Made by a program: the position numbers and the translations under genes | Assembly: GCF_037038585.1 (NCBI RefSeq) | Contig: NC_092541.1 | Location: forward strand, 815,445-879,444 | DNA from: Patagioenas fasciata | Lineage: Eukaryota; Chordata; Aves; Columbiformes; Columbidae | Direction: 5' to 3' | DNA length: 64,000 nucleotides | In this document: positions 37,001-53,800 of the stretch, piece by piece | Numbering within the stretch: the stretch's first letter is position 1 | How the letters are laid out: each line of letters starts with the position of its first letter | The notes under the pieces: model-generated | Told to the model about the DNA's origin: nothing | Seen by the model: the letters and a program-made list of their open reading frames with translations, nothing else | The model's database searches: none

Positions 37001-40000
37001 ATGGAGTGTCCCCAGTATGGGGGATCCAGGCCCCTTTCTCCTCCATCCCAGGGGGACGTGGAGCATCCCCAGCAGCACGGTGAGGGCACAGGCAGGGGCT
37101 CAGCCCCCGGGGAAGCTGCCCATCCTCTTCCCCAGGAAATCATGGGCTGATTGCCGTGGGGAGCAATGTCCCCAAGGTCGTGCACAGGGGACAGGCACGG
37201 ACCCTCCGGCCTCTGGCAGCAGGACAGTATGGGAGGAGGTGGACGGGAGCTGGAGGAGCCTGGGAAGCCCCCCTGGCCCCTGTTTCTGCAGCCACCCCAC
37301 TCCATGACACAAAACATGGTGCAGACCCAGTGTCAAACGGGCCAGCACCAGAATTCGGCACAGGGTGGGGGGCACAGCATCCCCAGCGCTGCTTCAGCCT
37401 CTCAGGTATGGACAGAAACAGTGAGACACGGTTGTGGTGGGAGGATGGAGTGAGCCCAGTGGCCATGGCTCCAGCTTTAAGTCATGGAAGACCTTAAATC
37501 AGCTTCAGATCTTGGCTCCTTGGGTGGCTTTGAGCCAACCACTTGACCTCACCAGTGTGTGGGGGCCAGGGCAGGTTCTCGCTGGCCCGACGCAGGGTGA
37601 GGAGCGGCCAGGCCGGTTCTGCGGGCACCACGGCCCTGTTCATCACATTTCCGACCTTCCACCCTTCCACTAATCCGCTTTCCGTCCACGTCCCGCGCCC
37701 GGGCTGCCTCTTGAAAAGCTGCCAGTGGGCAGGAAATGTGCGGCCGAAACGCCGAGGGCGGCGGACAAGGAAGAGCTGTGGGGAGAACAGAGCTGCCTTT
37801 GTCGGGCAACAATGGGGGACCCACACGAGCAAGGAGGGAGCCCCGGGGAAGCCCCTGCCCACCCGTTTTGCTGTCCCACCTTCGGCCCTGGTGGGGAGGT
37901 GAAAGGACGCTAAACAAGGGGGACCCAGCTTGTCCCCAACTCCTGCTTCTCTGTGACAGGACAGGGAGGTGCTACTGGGATTCCTCCCTTTTCCAGAAAC
38001 AAAGCACTGGGGCTGTGGCCACGTTGAACGGCATCCATTAAAAATGGAGGTTCTGGTCTGATGAGGAGCTCAGGTAGAGCGGAGGAGCCCAGCAGAAGGG
38101 AGGATGAGAAGAGCCTTTTCCTGCAGAGACAAACCCTTCCAGCCATGGCAGGTGACGGAGCAAGCGGCGACGGCCAGGAACTGCAGGTTGGGGGGTTCAG
38201 GTTGGATGTGAGGCCAAACTGCTTCCCTGGGAGAAAGGTTTGGGAGCTCTGCAGCACAGTGCTGATTGCACCAGGTTCACATTCCACTCAGACAAGCACA
38301 ACGGGCAAATGGCGGTTCATGCTGCTTCTCTCACTTTTTGTCCATAATCTCTTCCATAAAACACGCTCCACCTGGATCCCCCACCTTCCGCTTTCCTCCA
38401 TGAACGTACAGCCATTTACTGTTGTGCTGGCGTTACGTTCCCGGTTCTTCTCCCACCATATTTGCCTCTCGGATTCCTAAAGAGCGGCCACATTCCTTAT
38501 TAGTCCCTTTGTTTAGCAGGAGAAGCCAGTTCCTTTTGGTGAGTTCTGGGAAGGTGGGTTCTCTGCTCCCACTGCCAGCGCTGCAGGCAGGTGGGCTGGG
38601 CTGGGGGCTCCACGCTGCAGGAGACCCCAGAGCTTTGTGTCTGGTACAAACGCTTCTCTGGCCGCCCTGGAAACATCTGGCCTGATGTGCTCTTCCTCCA
38701 TCACAAATCCTGGGTGCTCTTTCTTCCTCAGTGCCCTCATTCGCTGGGGTCCCTCCAGCCCACGGCAGCTTCATGTTCAGTCCCCACATCTCATCTCAGG
38801 GAAGGATCCAAGGGTCCTCCTTCCATTCGGCTGCCTCTTCCTTCTCCTCTTTCCTGTCTCCACCTAAAATAATCATTGCCCTGGGCCACGGTGCCGAGTG
38901 CTTTCCTCACATCCAGATCCACCAGACCCTGTTGTTTTGGAACCCAGTTGTCACATCCGAGGAAGATACCGAACCGATTTGACGTAGCGCGTGTTAAGAC
39001 CACCCTGTGTTTTATTCTGCTTCCCAGCGCCGTGTCCTTGGTGACTCTTCCCAAACCTATTCTAGGAACTCACCTTTTATTGTATTCCAATTCATGGACC
39101 TGTAATTGCTTTTGATTTCCACTTTCCCCAAACATGAAGCGTAACAGCAAGTTCTGGAGAGGCACATCAGGGTTCCCGAGGCTCCTTGTGTCTGAAAACG
39201 CTGGAGCTGGCCATATGGAGGAGGTGAAGGGCACACCAGAGGGGCGAGATCTACGTCTGAAGTGTGCTTAATATTGATTGCAATAATCCCTTCACCCAGA
39301 CTGAACGTTTTCCAGCCCAGAGCTCTTTGCGAGCTGCTAGGTGAGCTCTGCAACACCCCCGGATGGCAGATAAAGAATGACTTAACCGGAAAGTGAATGA
39401 CAAAACACCTCTGGGGAACGTGCGGCTGCCTGAGGGGACAACAGCCCCGCAGGAGCTGGGCGTGGGAAATGGAAGCAGAGCTCCACGGCCAGGGGGACCC
39501 AAGGGGTGGCTGTGGGCTCACAGCACCGACTCGCAGAGGAAACCAGAAGAGGAACTCCCTTCCCTCATGAGGAGCCTCGTGGGATTTTTGTTGACTAAAA
39601 AAGGTCAGAAACCTATTTTTGAGCTGTGTGAAAGAGAAGATGCGTCCAGACGCTTTACAAAGCCCAAGAGGCTGGTTCTTCTTAACTGGGGAACTGCTTC
39701 TTGCAGGGCTCCCATTTGACAAGGACGTTAACACTGGGGCTGGTTTGGACTACGCTTGATCATTTGGCCTGCAGTTATTTAGTAAATGACGTTAATAATT
39801 CTGCAGATGTGCTGCTCCTGGCCTTAAATACAGGACAGCTCAGCTGGGGCACCAGATGTGTTCCCTGCAAGAGCCCCGCACGATGTCTTTGGTGGACAAA
39901 GCCCGGTTTCCAAGGCATGATCCAGGCTGATGAATTAGCACGTGCTTTCAAAACTGATGCCTACCCCGTGAACAGAAATCATTGGAAAATGGGTCCAAAA

Positions 40001-40850
40001 TGTGACCTATAAGGTAGTTTAGCTGGTCTCGAGTGATCCAAGGGGATCAAGACAGATCAGACTGGCTCAAAACACGGTAGTTACAGCACTGGATGGGGAC
40101 TCGGGAGACCTGGATTAATTCCCAACTCTGCTGCTGATTTTTGGGTGACGGTGGGCAAATCATTTCGTTTCATTTCGTTCCCTTTTCGCCCCCCAATGGA
40201 AACAGAGCTGCTCTCATTGTGAAGCCCCGGGCGATCCCTGGCTGGGCGAGGGTTGTGTCAGAGCTCAGGGTGTTTGTGTCCGTATTAAATCTCACAGTCG
40301 TGCAACAGCCTCCCCAGGGAAGCGCTGAAAGACCTGGCGCTGGAAGGGTTCAAAGCCGGGCTGGCGGCGGCGGGAGGCGCACCATGGAGAATTAGCGGGC
40401 ATTAACCAGGGGGGATCGGGGAGTCGGGATCTAGCAGGTTTTCCTCCATCTCTGCTCTTTCCAGCCAGCTCAATCAAGTGGCTCTGGCCAGCCCCCCCTC
40501 CGGCGCGTACTGCAGCACACAACAAAGGGGGAATTACGGCCCAGGCGGGGAGCGGGAGCCCCAAAACGCTGCAGCGGATCCGGGGAACACAGGCCTGCGC
40601 TCGCTCTTGCTCCCACGAGATGCTGGGGACAAGCCCTGAGCCCCCCCAGCTCAACGGGGTAGGGGGTGCTCGCTCCCCCCTCCTCAGCATCGCTCCCGCA
40701 GTTCAGACGCGGCTCCTTGCCCCCACCCGACCCCGGCGAGGCCGAGAACAGACCCCCCTTGTCCTTCCCCCCACCCTAAATGTGCGACCGCCTCGGCCGA
40801 GCCTCCTCCCAAAGCAACAAAGTTCCCGGTGCATCTGGGTGGGACGGGGG
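34100..40850. other. LIMD2 first intron, GC-rich, no gene recognised
   Basis: GC-rich sequence with several long but unrecognised open frames on both strands (for example near 35.0-36.0 and 36.3-37.3 kb). These overlap each other in different frames and contain low-complexity Pro/Ser/Gly stretches, as expected by chance in stop-poor GC-rich DNA. I see no family motif, RNA gene or mobile element in it. Confidence 0.55.
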
Positions 40851-41118
40851 GGGATTAAAGGGGTCTGAACCCCCATCGGCTGGGGGGCTCCTGGGCAGCG
40901 GGGCTGCTTCCCAGGGCTCTCCCTGCCTTTGCATCCCTCCCTCCTCTCCATCCCTTTCTCCCTGGGCGCTTCCCTCTCCCTCCCCACCGCTCGGTCCCCA
41001 TCGCTCCCTGCGGGGGGACAAACCCCATCGCCCCCCACATCTCGGGGACCATCATTGTCTCCCGCCGAGCCGCTTCGCCGCCTCTCAGCCCCGTTGTTCT
41101 CCACCGGCCGAGACTCAC

Positions 41119-41340
41119 CATATGCTCCCCACCGGAGGGGCTCTGCGCAGCGGGGTGGGTCTGTCCGGCCGTGGGTCCGTCCGGCCGTGGGTCCGTCCGG
41201 CCGTCCCCGCCGCTGGGGCGTCGTCGCTCCCGTGTCCCCGCGGCAGAGGCCGGGGCTGTGGGAGTGGGGAGCGGTTTCCTGCGAGCTCCCACGGCCGCTC
41301 GCAAGCCCTTTTATCGCCGCGCTGCCGCGGTGATTGGCTC
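41119..41340 (-). other. LIMD2: Likely LIMD2 first exon and CpG-island promoter
   Basis: Strongly CpG-rich DNA ends on the - strand in gcatATG followed by a good donor (gtgagt, 41118-41113). It sits upstream of the LIMD2 coding exons on the same strand, with no other gene to claim it. The transcription start and the far exon limit are guesses. An 8-kb first intron would follow. Confidence 0.5.
41157..41206. repeat. Tandem repeat, 16-bp unit x 3, in the CpG island
   Basis: Three copies of a unit like gtccgtccggccgtgg lie in the presumed LIMD2 first exon/promoter. The repeat is very CpG-rich. Confidence 0.85.
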
Positions 41341-42096
41341 TCGGCGCCGCCGTCTTCCAGCCGCTCGCTCCTTTGTGTGGAGCCAACCTCTAACCCCAAA
41401 CCTCCCCCAGCCCCTCTCGTCCCGGCTCCCCTTTCCCCACACACCCCCAGACCCCCCAGCACCCCCGACCCGGCCGCCAACCCCAAGAACTTGCCTCTGT
41501 TTTCCTCCCCGCTGGCAACGTGCTTGTAATTAACCTCCCGGTGTTAATTAGCTTTTGCTCAGCCTCTCCCCACCCCACTCCTTGCCGTGTTCTGTGTGTG
41601 TGCCAGTGAGACCCTGGACACAGCCCCGGGGCTCTCATGGCACTGACCCACTCGTGTGAGGTTTCCCGCGCACATCCCGGAGGATTCGTCCCTCCAGGGT
41701 CTGCAGAAGTCAAATTCCTCCCCAGCCTCCGCAAACTGTTTGCAAAGGATCAGCAGCAGGAAATGGGGATCCCGATGCCCCCGGCTCCTCACCCTCCCAG
41801 AGGACAAAACTGAGCTGTGACGGCTTCAGAAATGCAGGTTTTCCTCTGCGGGAAGCTGAGCTGCATGTGGGAGCGGTGCTGTGGAGGGTGCTCTGGAGGG
41901 TGCTCGGTAGATCTGCCAGGGCATTACGGGGAGAGCAAAATTAAGGCAATTAAGGCAGTTACCCCGTGTCACCCTTGGGGTTTGGGACCAAGCATCTGAA
42001 ATTTGGAGGGCTAGGGTTTCCCCAGAAATGCAGCAAAACGTTAGGAATAAATAGGTTCAATATTAATAGTTAAAACCTGAAGGGAACTCGGAGGTG

Positions 42097-42156
42097 CCTT
42101 GAGACCAGCCGGGGTGCCCTGAGACCAGCCGGGGTGCCTTGAGACCAGCCGGGGTG
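42097..42156. repeat. Tandem repeat, 21-bp unit x 3
   Basis: Three nearly identical copies of cttgagaccagccggggtgc with one extra base per unit are arranged head to tail. No gene overlaps. Confidence 0.92.
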
Positions 42157-42979
42157 GCCCCACATTGGCAGAAAGGCAGAGGGGCCCTGTGGCTCTGAGA
42201 TCTTTACCTGTAACCCATCCAATGGGGCATAAACGAAGGCAAAATATGCGACGGAGTGGTGGGAGAAGCTTTAATAATAGTGATACAGGAATAAATATTA
42301 TTGTCTGGGCTCCTCCAGGCAGCGTGGTGCTACCAGAAGGAGCCAAGCACCGCTGGAGATGGGCCTAATCCTGAGCCCAGCGGCACGGGCAGGTGAGCTG
42401 TGTGTGCAGAGTTTGTACAAAAAATGCGATTAAGGAATTTATGGCAGTGTTTACCGGGCAAGGAGACAGCGGTGATGTGATTTATCGCCTCTGTCACTCC
42501 GCATTGCCCAAGTAGCATCTGTGATGAAAAGGCTCGCTGCCACCGAGAGTAAATAAAAGAGGAATTTGGCGCTGTTGCCGAGCAGATCCGGGCCCAGCGA
42601 TGGGGACGCTCGCATGTGTCACACACAGGGCTGCAAAAGCCGGTGTCCATCTGGGCTCGGGGGAGAGCAGAAGAGCATCCGAGGCATCGCCAGCAGGGCA
42701 GGTGTGCGGGGAACCTGCAGCGAACAGCCCCGCTGAGAGCTCAGCACCTGCCTGCTGCCCTGGGCACAAACGCACAAGCAAGTCCCCTCTTCGGGCTCGG
42801 TCTGTGTCCCTGGGCCACGGCGTCGCCCCACGGGGACGGGGTCTGGAGGAGGAGAGGGCTGGGAGCTCAGTACCGAGGGGGCTTGGGGTGGGTGCAGAGC
42901 TGGGGCTGGAGCCCCGTCCCATGGGAGTCCCCTGGCAGCAGAGTCCTCCCTGCCGCCGTCCCCACCCCGCGCGTGCACA

Positions 42980-43345
42980 GGCATGGTGTGCACACACGTG
43001 TGTGTACGTGGGCGTGTGCACACGGACTTGCACATACATGCACGTGCATACATGCATGCACACCCACATGCATACGTACATGCACACACCCCCACATTCA
43101 TATATTCACACACACATGCACACCCACATGCATGCATACATGCACACATGCACACATGCATGCACACACAAAAGCATGTGTGCACTATAGTGCTCATGCA
43201 CACTCAGATGTGTGCACGCACATGCGCACGCATTCATTTACACCAACATACACACGCGTGCATACATACATACCCACACGTGCACACACAAAAGCCCGCG
43301 TACGCTGGTGTGCCCGTGCACTCCCACACGTGCTCGCACGGGCCG
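42980..43345. repeat. Alternating purine-pyrimidine (CA/TG) microsatellite
   Basis: About 360 bp are dominated by cacacatgcatgcacac-type sequence, alternating purine and pyrimidine almost throughout with scattered ATG/CAT units. Such DNA is prone to Z-form and to length change. It ends about 500 bp before the RNF113A start codon. The open frames it creates are Cys/His/Thr-rich artefacts. Confidence 0.92.
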
Positions 43346-43439
43346 GGCGCGATGCCGGGGCTGGTGCAGTGCTTGAGGTCTGCACGCCCTGGGGTGCTCG
43401 GGGTGGGCCCCGGGGCGATGGTGCTGGGGCTCAGCTCCT

Positions 43440-43839
43440 TTTCCCGTTGCTATAGCGACGCGAAGGGCCCCGGCAGCCCGCCCGCTGCGGAGGAGATGCG
43501 GGGGGACGGGGCCTGGGGGCACCGCAGCCCTCGCCCCCCATGCACCGCCCCGCTGCCGGCTCCCGAGGCCGAGGGCAGGAGCCGGGGTGCCCCGGGGGGC
43601 ACGGGGGGCGCAGAGGGGAGCAGGGGCGGCCCGGGGCTGCCCCGAGGGCTCCGGCACCCCCGGCCCAGCGCGGCCCCGCTCCCTCCCCCGCCAGCAGGGG
43701 GCGCCCTCCCCGGAGGACACCTCCCTCCCCGAGCTCCGCCCGGTGCGCGCAGTCCTCCTGTCCCGCAGGGGGCGCTGCGAGCACGGGAGCCGACTCCGGT
43801 GCCGCTCTATCCGCTGACAACATCGGCCGGCGGCGCAAG
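43440..43839 (+). promoter_or_regulatory. RNF113A: RNF113A CpG-rich promoter region
   Basis: Very G+C- and CpG-rich DNA directly precedes the start codon; no TATA box is seen. The start codon itself lies in AAGATGGCGG (43837-43846), a YY1-type motif that often sits just downstream of TATA-less starts, which implies a short 5' UTR. Confidence 0.6.
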
Positions 43840-48899
<5,060 letters not shown>

Positions 48900-48924
48900 C
48901 AGAGCACTGTTTTGTATGTAGCTG

Positions 48925-48930
48925 AATAAA
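48925..48930 (+). terminator. RNF113A: RNF113A polyadenylation signal AATAAA
   Basis: AATAAA lies only 26 bp after the stop codon, giving a very short 3' UTR. Confidence 0.85.
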
Positions 48931-48949
48931 GGTTTTATGGGAGTAAAGA

Positions 48950-49715
48950 AAACAAACCTCACAGCAGTTGCCTTGGGGCCAGCAGCTACTCAGGTGTCCT
49001 GACTGTGCCAGACCCCTTGGCTGCTGCTCTGTGAAGGTAAGGTCAGACTCGAGGGTCGTGGCTGAGCCGGGCTCTGCTGCCACCAGGACAGCAGCACCTG
49101 GGGAAGGAGCTGTTGGAGCTCTGCATGTTCAGTCACTTCATCGTTTCTCTTTTTGACCAAGGTGCTGCTGTTTCACTCCTAAGTTCGTACTGATCCTGCT
49201 TGCTTCCTGCTGCTGTGTAAGCGTAAAACTCTAAGTTAAGTAAGTCCATAATCTTTGTGCATGGAAAGGGATGAGAAGTCCTAGCTTGCCTGAAGTTCAT
49301 CCTTCACCCTAAAAATGCTAACTCGGGGAAAGCAGGCCAGAGTGCCGCAGTTACTGGTGATTTATTATCACTCAGTGTATTGCTTCCTGCCTGCTCTTGG
49401 TTCCTAGAATTCAAGAGGCTTAGAACTTCAGTGGCAACACTTGTATCACCCCTGTTTGGTGGGGAAACCCAGCTCCAAACCCAACAGCTGCACTATGTCA
49501 CGCTCTACCAGCTTTCAGTTTCTACTGAGACTTTCAGAAAAGAGCAAGAGCAGTTGGTTGTAGCTTCTTGCTTTAGTTGAAGGAAATATGGTTTTGAAAA
49601 AAATGGAGGCAGTTACAACTAATAGCAGCTTTTTAAGTAAGGAAATGAGAGGAAATGTGCACAGCCAGCCTGTGGCCTTTGTGATCCGCTCCATCATCTT
49701 CCAGAAACAGCAGAC
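48950..49715. other. Gap between convergent RNF113A and STRADA 3' ends
   Basis: Less than 0.8 kb separates the two inferred poly(A) sites. I see no coding exon or mobile element in it. Confidence 0.6.
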
Positions 49716-50739
49716 TTAACAAACTTCAGAAATACTTTATTTGTTTTGGCAAAAAACTAGAGTAACAAACTTTATCTGGGTTCAAGTACAGTTTATAAAC
49801 ACAAGAGGGACCTGTTGCCAGCACCGCTACTCCCATCAGCCACCCCCAGGGCACTGACCAACGGGAAGTCCTCCAGCACCCACGGTCCTGGGAAGGGACA
49901 AACTAAAAGCCTTAAATACCACGGAACGGGGGGGTCACACAGCCAGGAGTCGAGGGGAGCCACGTGAGGAAAGCTGCTACCTGTCGTTCAGTCAGGGAAG
50001 GCAGAACAGTGACAGTAACGGAAGGCTCAACATCAATTCTGTACATGATGTTCAAAGAGGAGTCGTGAGCAAGAGGATTTAGCATCAAAGTCAAGTTACT
50101 TTTCCTCTGTGCCAGGGTAAATCACTGAGAACACGCTCTCTCCAGAACTGGAGAAACGCAGCGCTGCAGAGGGATGCCCGATGCAGTGAGTGTGCCTGGA
50201 ATAACAGCAGGTTGTCTTCGACCTCCCATTTTCCATCACAAAGCAGTGGCTGAGTTTCAGAACATAATCCCTGTTTCCCCCACCCTCAAAAGATCCCCTG
50301 TGCCAGCAATCTGACAAGCTCTGAGAAAATGCCCAAAAGCTGAGAGCTGCCTGCCTCCCCTTAAGGCACCCTGGAAAGAGAAAGAACCAGAGGGGAGGGA
50401 CGCGCAGCCTTCAGCTGTGATATGAGGAAGCCAGTGATTCTTAAAAAAAACATAAATAGAGACTAAACAGACTCGCTCAACCCATTCAAGTGATCTACCA
50501 GTGCTCAGCTGCAACAACTGGGGCTCTGGAATACTCCATGGTTCCCCAGGGTTGAGCCTTTCCCAGTTCAGCTCTGTCCATTTGTTTCCAGGCTCCTTCT
50601 TGAGTAAACAGATGGTTGAAGTTCCTTCCCAAGGACCTGTAAACTCTTCTGTGTGTAATTCATCACCTTTTATGAACAGGACCGATAAATTAGAATGTCC
50701 AAAAAGCTCATCCAGAACCAGGTATAGTCCCTGTTTTTT
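49716..50739 (-). other. STRADA: STRADA 3' untranslated region
   Basis: About 1 kb between the stop codon and the candidate AATAAA. No other exon is recognised. Confidence 0.6.
49736..49741 (-). terminator. STRADA: STRADA candidate polyadenylation signal
   Basis: AATAAA on the - strand (tttatt on +), about 1 kb beyond the STRADA stop codon at 50740-50742. Cleavage would fall near 49715-49725. Confidence 0.65.
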
Positions 50740-50892
50740 CTAGAATTCCCAGTCATCCACATCCAACTGCTCCAGGTTTGACACCAGCCCAAAAATCCCA
50801 CTGGGATCCTGGGGCCGCGTTCCTTCAAAGCTGGTGATGGGGGTGACGGGGCGCAGGAGTTCGGGGAGCGCTTCGGACGCGCGGCGCTTGAT
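50740..50892 (-). CDS. STRADA: STRADA last exon (C-terminus with WEF motif)
   Basis: It encodes [20 protein letters not shown] and ends LDVDDWEF then TAG (50742-50740). The acceptor is ctgtgcag. Confidence 0.97.
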   Translation of the reverse strand: MKRRASEALPELLRPVTPITSFEGTRPQDPSGIFGLVSNLEQLDVDDWEF

Positions 50893-53800
50893 CTGCACAG
50901 AAAGGAGAGAACTCGGCTGCTGAAACGCTTCCCCACAGCTGGCAGTCACAGATGTGCAGAACGACGTGTGGTTATAGGCAGAAGTTAAGAACACAGGATT
51001 ATCCTCCCGCCCGCGCGGGGATGTGCGGGGCTTTTGCGCAGCATCTTGTAACAACAAAGCGTTTTGCAGCCTTTCTGGCAGCACACGGTTTCAGGGGCAG
51101 CAGAGCCTCTGCCTCGTACCATGCCAGGGCTGGAGCTGCCACGCAGCTGTAAGTGAGGCACAGGTCACGTCCGGCTCGTCTCACTAAGGACCAGTACTCA
51201 CCAGCAGATTTACCAAAGCTGCGCTACAATTAGTCACCAAACTAACTCGATCCTTTCAGATCACAGAAAATTCAGCAATTTGACATTTCCACCCTCTGAT
51301 TCGGTGACACAGCAGGACAGCAAAACTACAGAAAAGCCCTGTTCTTTATCTGCAGATTAAATGAGTTCCTTACCTGCTTGAAGAAGGGATGATTAAGCAG
51401 AGTGCCTGCGCTTGGCCTGTAGAAGGGAGTTAGAATAAAGTAAGCACACAAGAAACGCATCCGTGTTTAAAGTCAGTGCTGGTGGAAGAAAGAAAAGACC
51501 AGGGTCCTTTCTGGCTCTCTCATGTCTCAGCTACACGTCAGCTCCCTTTTGCAACCAGTGGTGCTGTTCATTGTGTTCACCTGATGTTTTATGTGAGCAG
51601 TTCAGCCTTCTGTGCAAGTTACCTACTTACACACCCAGCATTTGGTCAAGAGAGTTTCTGCACAGTGGGGTGTGCTAGAGAGGTCTGGCATGGCTACAGA
51701 CCACCTTACACTCACTACAGAGCAGTTTGTGATCGTGTCCTATCGTTATTCTCTGCTGACACTCGCTGTGACGGGAACCGGGTAAACAGTCTCACAGGGA
51801 CCAAAAAGTCGAGTTGGTCAGTTTATTTTCCTAACACGTAGCAACTCTGCCCCACTTGCAAAGTAATTATTAAAGTGCTCTTATGGAAAGTGTTCAAAGT
51901 GTTAACAACAAATACTTTTGGAAAGAAAATGCTGGCTTTCTCAGTTCAGTGTGCCCTGGAATAGTGCAGGTGTGTGAAAAGCAGGTACCGTGTGGCTTTA
52001 CCTGAAGTCGGGGTTCCGCTGGAGGCACTGCTCTACAAAGTTGTGGAAGTAGGTGGAGAAGGTGCGAAGATAAGGGTGCAGGGTCGGCTCTCCGTTGGCC
52101 GCTCTCACGTTGCTGATAGCCATGCTCTCTCCTACCCCGTAATTAGCACTTGAGCGGGAGGTTTTCATAGTCAGCTCGTCGGCGGGAATCGTGGTGGTGT
52201 CCAACAGGCAGGGAACGGTCCCGTTCAGCTTTTCCAAGAGCATCTGGAAGAGAAGGGGCACCAACATCACGCACAGAAAAAGATTAGACAGTTATCTCGG
52301 TGGATTTCTAATGTCCTCAGAATTTGGATGTGATCATTCTGACACTAAAGGTTCAACACAGAAGTGCTGCAATTCTATGTTTTTCCAATAAGAAGGGAAT
52401 TCAGGCAGGCACAGCACCCTTCTGTCTTTGCAACCCAGTGCAGCAAGGCCGGACTATGTGCCAGGCTCAGGATGAGCAAGGACCAGCTTTGCAGCCTTAC
52501 CTGAGTAGAAGGCATGTCTTTAAATGGTACGTGGCCGTTCGCCAGCTCGCAGGCTGTTATCCCCACGCTGTAAATGTCAGATTTTGCATCGTAACCCTGG
52601 AGATTCTAGAAGGAAAAGAAAAATTAAGCCTTGTGGACTCTCATGTTACGGAACACGGGCAATGCCCATAATCCGATATGCAGAAGAGCAAACCCAAATT
52701 CTGCCCCTGTGCCTGCCCCCAATCTCCTTCCCTCCAGCCTCTCCCCTTCCTTGCATTCGCACACCTCCCTCTGGAGGGAGAGACAATGTTGTCACATAGG
52801 CTTCTCAGCAACTGTCCCTTTGGACAGAAACACAGGTTTCCCCTTTCCAGGGGTCACTGCTTTTAAGACAAAAAGGATAGAAAAAAAGATAGAGCTCATC
52901 CCAAGAAAAAGTAACCCTGTGGCTTTTGTTGTTCCCCCCCCACATACCATAAAAACTCAAAATTATACAGAGATACCGCAGTTATTTTTTTTAAACATAC
53001 CTGCTGCAAGACTTCAGGACTGAGCCAAGGCAGGACTTTGATGCTGTATTTGGGGAAGTCGTGAACAACTTTGAGTCGCTGCCCATGGTTGATCATACTT
53101 AGGTTACTTCGCAGGCCAGAGAGGTACACCTTCCCGTCCACAGAGATCAGGATGTGGCTGGCTTTGACACTCCTGGAAGATAAACCAGTAAAATAGCAGC
53201 AGCATCCCCAGAAGACTGTTCGTGCAGAAGAGCACTGCGAAGGATTTGAGGCAGGCTGGATTTCTTTTACACTACAGATAATAAAAGCAGGGATCACTAA
53301 TAGCTTTGAACTTTCAGCATCTGAAATTTACTCTCACAAGAGAAGGTTTATCAGAGAAGAGAAAAAAAATATGCTAAGGGGTGAAGAGACTGATTTAGAA
53401 AGAGATAAAGAGCAGTTGTAGTGAGCACCTATGGAAAGGGTAACGCCTGCCCTACTGGACAGATCAATACACAGATCAACACTTGATCAGTCGCGATTCC
53501 TAAGGACCATCCTGAATGCTGCGCAAAACCACTTCCATAAACATTAAAGATTCTGTTCACTTTGCAGGTTCCCAAATAATGTTTTTCTGGCAAGGATAAA
53601 CACAGGACTAAAGTTCTGGACCCAGAACCTTCAACAGTAACAGGGCAAACCCCCCGTGCCACTGTCAGTCTCAATCTGAAGACTATCAGTAGTATCTGAA
53701 CAAAGCCTTAATGAGTTGGCTGGTGAACATGAGCTGCAGTTGTGATTTTAGATACACAGTGAGCTTTGGGATAAGTTTGTTCCACAGTGACACTGACACA

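Noticed and set aside
34966-37307. Overlapping open frames of about 340 codons on the + strand (34966-35988 and 36270-37307)
   Set aside because: Low-complexity Pro/Ser/Gly-rich translations in GC-rich DNA with equally long frames on the other strand; no recognisable family, no codon preference or splice context seen.
38185-38260. Possible CR1 remnant (ggttcaggttggatgtgagg)
   Set aside because: Only about 20 bp resemble the CR1 tail and the flanks do not continue the match.
40780-41529. 250-codon frame in the CpG island near LIMD2
   Set aside because: Pro/Ser-rich chance frame without homologues I recognise; open on both strands because CpG-rich DNA lacks stops.
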